From: JAPOUP01 sp026708635
GTDB lineage: Bacteria; Pseudomonadota; Alphaproteobacteria; Rhodobacterales; Rhodobacteraceae
Length of the DNA: 64,000 bases
Reading direction: 5' to 3'
NCBI GenBank assembly: GCA_965200115.1
Contig: OZ241336.1
Location: 62,001-126,000, forward strand
Made by a program: the position numbers and the translations under genes. This document shows positions 62,939-64,000 of this stretch, in pieces (position 1 is the first letter of the stretch; each line of letters opens with the position of its first letter). Under the pieces are notes generated by a model that made no database searches, was not told the origin of the DNA, and saw only the letters and a program-made list of their open reading frames with translations.

Positions 62939-63334
62939 ATGGCAGATTATGCGGCGGCGATGGAAGTTAACGGCTTCACCCGGAAGCTTTGGAGCGAGGC
63001 TGATCGCCTGGCCCTGATGGCGGAGTTCGAGTGCTGGGACGGCACGCGGGTCAGCTTCCGCGAGTCCCGCGGGGTATCGGTGAAGTCGTTCCGGTGCTGG
63101 CGTCGTAGGTACGGTCCCGCCGCCAGGGTGACCACCGGCAAGCCCGGCGGCTTCGTCAAGGTCGCGGCGGTGCCGGGCTGGGATGCCGGGCTTTCGCTCG
63201 GCTCAGGCGGCACCGCCCGCCCCCGGAGACCCCGGAGTCCGGTGTCGGAACCCCGGGCGGACGGGCCGGAGGCTGGCCAAGGCCGCCGGAATCGCGATAA
63301 TTGTGCAAGAGGCTCTTGCGATTGGCACGGGTAG
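62939..63334 (+). pseudogene. IS66-type TnpA fragment
   Basis: 131 codons. The first 60 resemble the small IS66 TnpA HTH protein (RKLWSEADRLALMAEFECWD, then GVSVKSFRCWRRRYG). After PGGFVKVAAVPG the frame becomes low-complexity and loses similarity, so a frameshift or deletion is likely. TnpB and TnpC are absent. Confidence 0.6.
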
Positions 63335-63378
63335 CAGCGACATTCCCCCCAACAGACAAGCGACACCGTGAGCATGCC

Positions 63379-63843
63379 ATGACCGCCCTTAAGAACGAAG
63401 CGTTTTTTGACCGGTTGCCGGACGAGGTCGAAATCAAGAATGCCGAACAGCTCCGAACCCTTGTCACGGCCCAGATGAATGCGGATGGATCGACAACTCT
63501 GTCTCTCGCTCTCGAGGACGGAAAGACCCAGACCGCAACACTGATGCCAGCCCTCGTGGCCTCTCTGCTTGAAGTCTTGCGGCTCGTCTCCAGCGGACGC
63601 GGGTTCCGCATGATTCCGGTCGGTTCCAAGTTGACGACACAGCAAGCTGCCGATCTGCTGAACGTGTCTCGGCCCTATTTGGTGAAGCTCCTTGAAAACG
63701 ATGAGATGCCATTCACAAAGACCGGACGGCACAGGCGCGTCAAGGCGGAGGATCTCTTTGCCTACAAGAAAAAGCGGGACGCACGACGTTCAGAGGCCTT
63801 GGACACTCTTGCGCGGACTGATGCCGAAGCCGGTCTTATATGA
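63379..63843 (+). CDS. Antitoxin with excisionase-type HTH
   Basis: 154 residues from ATG 63379. The C-terminal half is a MerR/excisionase-like HTH (LTTQQAADLLNVSRPYLVKL, then RHRRVKAEDLFAYKKKR). The N-terminal half is a conserved-looking domain of unknown function. The stop overlaps the start of a PIN-domain gene by 4 bases (ATGA), so it is expected to be the cognate antitoxin and autoregulator. Confidence 0.8.
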   Translation: MTALKNEAFFDRLPDEVEIKNAEQLRTLVTAQMNADGSTTLSLALEDGKTQTATLMPALVASLLEVLRLVSSGRGFRMIPVGSKLTTQQAADLLNVSRPYLVKLLENDEMPFTKTGRHRRVKAEDLFAYKKKRDARRSEALDTLARTDAEAGLI

Positions 63844-64000
63844 GCGGGTTCGCGGATCGATTCACAACCCTGATCGATGCCTGTGTCCTCAGCGGAGCCC
63901 TGCGCCGAAACATGCTGCTCAGCTTGGCTGAGGTGGGTATGTTCCGACCACGGTGGAGCGAACGCATTCTGGATGAAACCGAGAGGGCGATATCCAAGGT
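63840..64000 (+). CDS. PIN-domain toxin, 5' end only
   Basis: The first 53 codons are present: MSGFADRFTTLIDACVLSGA, then RNMLLSLAEVGMFRPRWSER. The first PIN Asp is probably the D in TLIDACVL. It runs off the end of the window. PIN toxins cleave RNA; this one overlaps its antitoxin by 4 bases. Confidence 0.72.
   Translation, partial: MSGFADRFTTLIDACVLSGALRRNMLLSLAEVGMFRPRWSERILDETERAISK

Noticed and set aside
1..64000. CRISPR array, prophage or replication origin
   Set aside because: No regularly spaced direct repeats, phage structural genes, cas genes or DnaA-box clusters were seen.

Overview
The window looks like a chromosomal segment of a GC-rich alphaproteobacterium, most likely of the order Rhodobacterales. 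The main reason is gene order: a suf operon running iscR - nifS-type desulfurase - sufB - small ORFs - sufC - sufD - two YIP1-like membrane genes - sufS, a divergent alpha/beta hydrolase beside iscR, then icd, alaS and recA close by. The IscR lacks the usual three-cysteine cluster site, and recA carries two LexA boxes of the alphaproteobacterial GTTC-N7-GTTC type. The assignment is inferred from these features and not from a database search.

Layout. 1-5000: the 3' end of a fused anthranilate synthase (trpEG), a nitrate/sulfonate/thiamine-precursor type ABC transporter operon (minus), and an isochorismate-synthase-like gene. 5000-7900: insertion-sequence debris, namely an IS30-type transposase whose ORF is open but has lost two catalytic acids, and an ISKra4-type transposase broken by three frameshifts. 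7900-15000: housekeeping genes (esterase, glyA, nadK, DUF442 phosphatase-like gene, LpxL-type acyltransferase, DUF1223) with an IS1634-type relic. 15000-22000: central carbon metabolism (acnA; pgi-pgl-zwf, the latter pair overlapping). 22000-26300: a radical SAM protein, an MFS transporter and, divergently, a DddP-family M24 protein that lacks two key DMSP-lyase residues. 26500-30500: a hipBA toxin-antitoxin pair with a strong near-leaderless promoter, then decayed DNA with a broken DUF2285 gene of plasmid/ICE type.

30500-41000: the ten-gene suf/isc operon, two Irr/ICE-like palindromes between iscR and the divergent hydrolase, then icd. 41000-47500: an incomplete polar amino acid ABC transporter and a TRAP transporter operon with a DapA-family lyase and a frameshifted GntR regulator. 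47700-52200: DUF1330, alaS and recA. 52800-57400: a surface lipoprotein, a conserved small gene split by a MITE-like element, tRNA-Leu, a six-cysteine secreted protein, and a complete ISAs1-family element with 10-bp target duplications whose transposase carries an N-terminal DruA-like (DUF4338) domain. 57500-62500: a YqaA-type membrane protein with dsbB, a beta-hydroxyacid dehydrogenase, a penicillin-acylase-family hydrolase and tRNA-Met. 62900-64000: an IS66 relic and a toxin-antitoxin pair (excisionase-type HTH plus PIN) that runs off the end.

Taken together: a core Rhodobacterales chromosome with many IS scars, pseudogenes and gene-free stretches of 300-700 bases, as expected for a genome undergoing IS expansion and decay, possibly host-associated (inference). 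The items most worth follow-up are the DruA-ISAs1 fusion element, the MITE insertion, the DddP-like gene without catalytic residues, and the paired ICE boxes.
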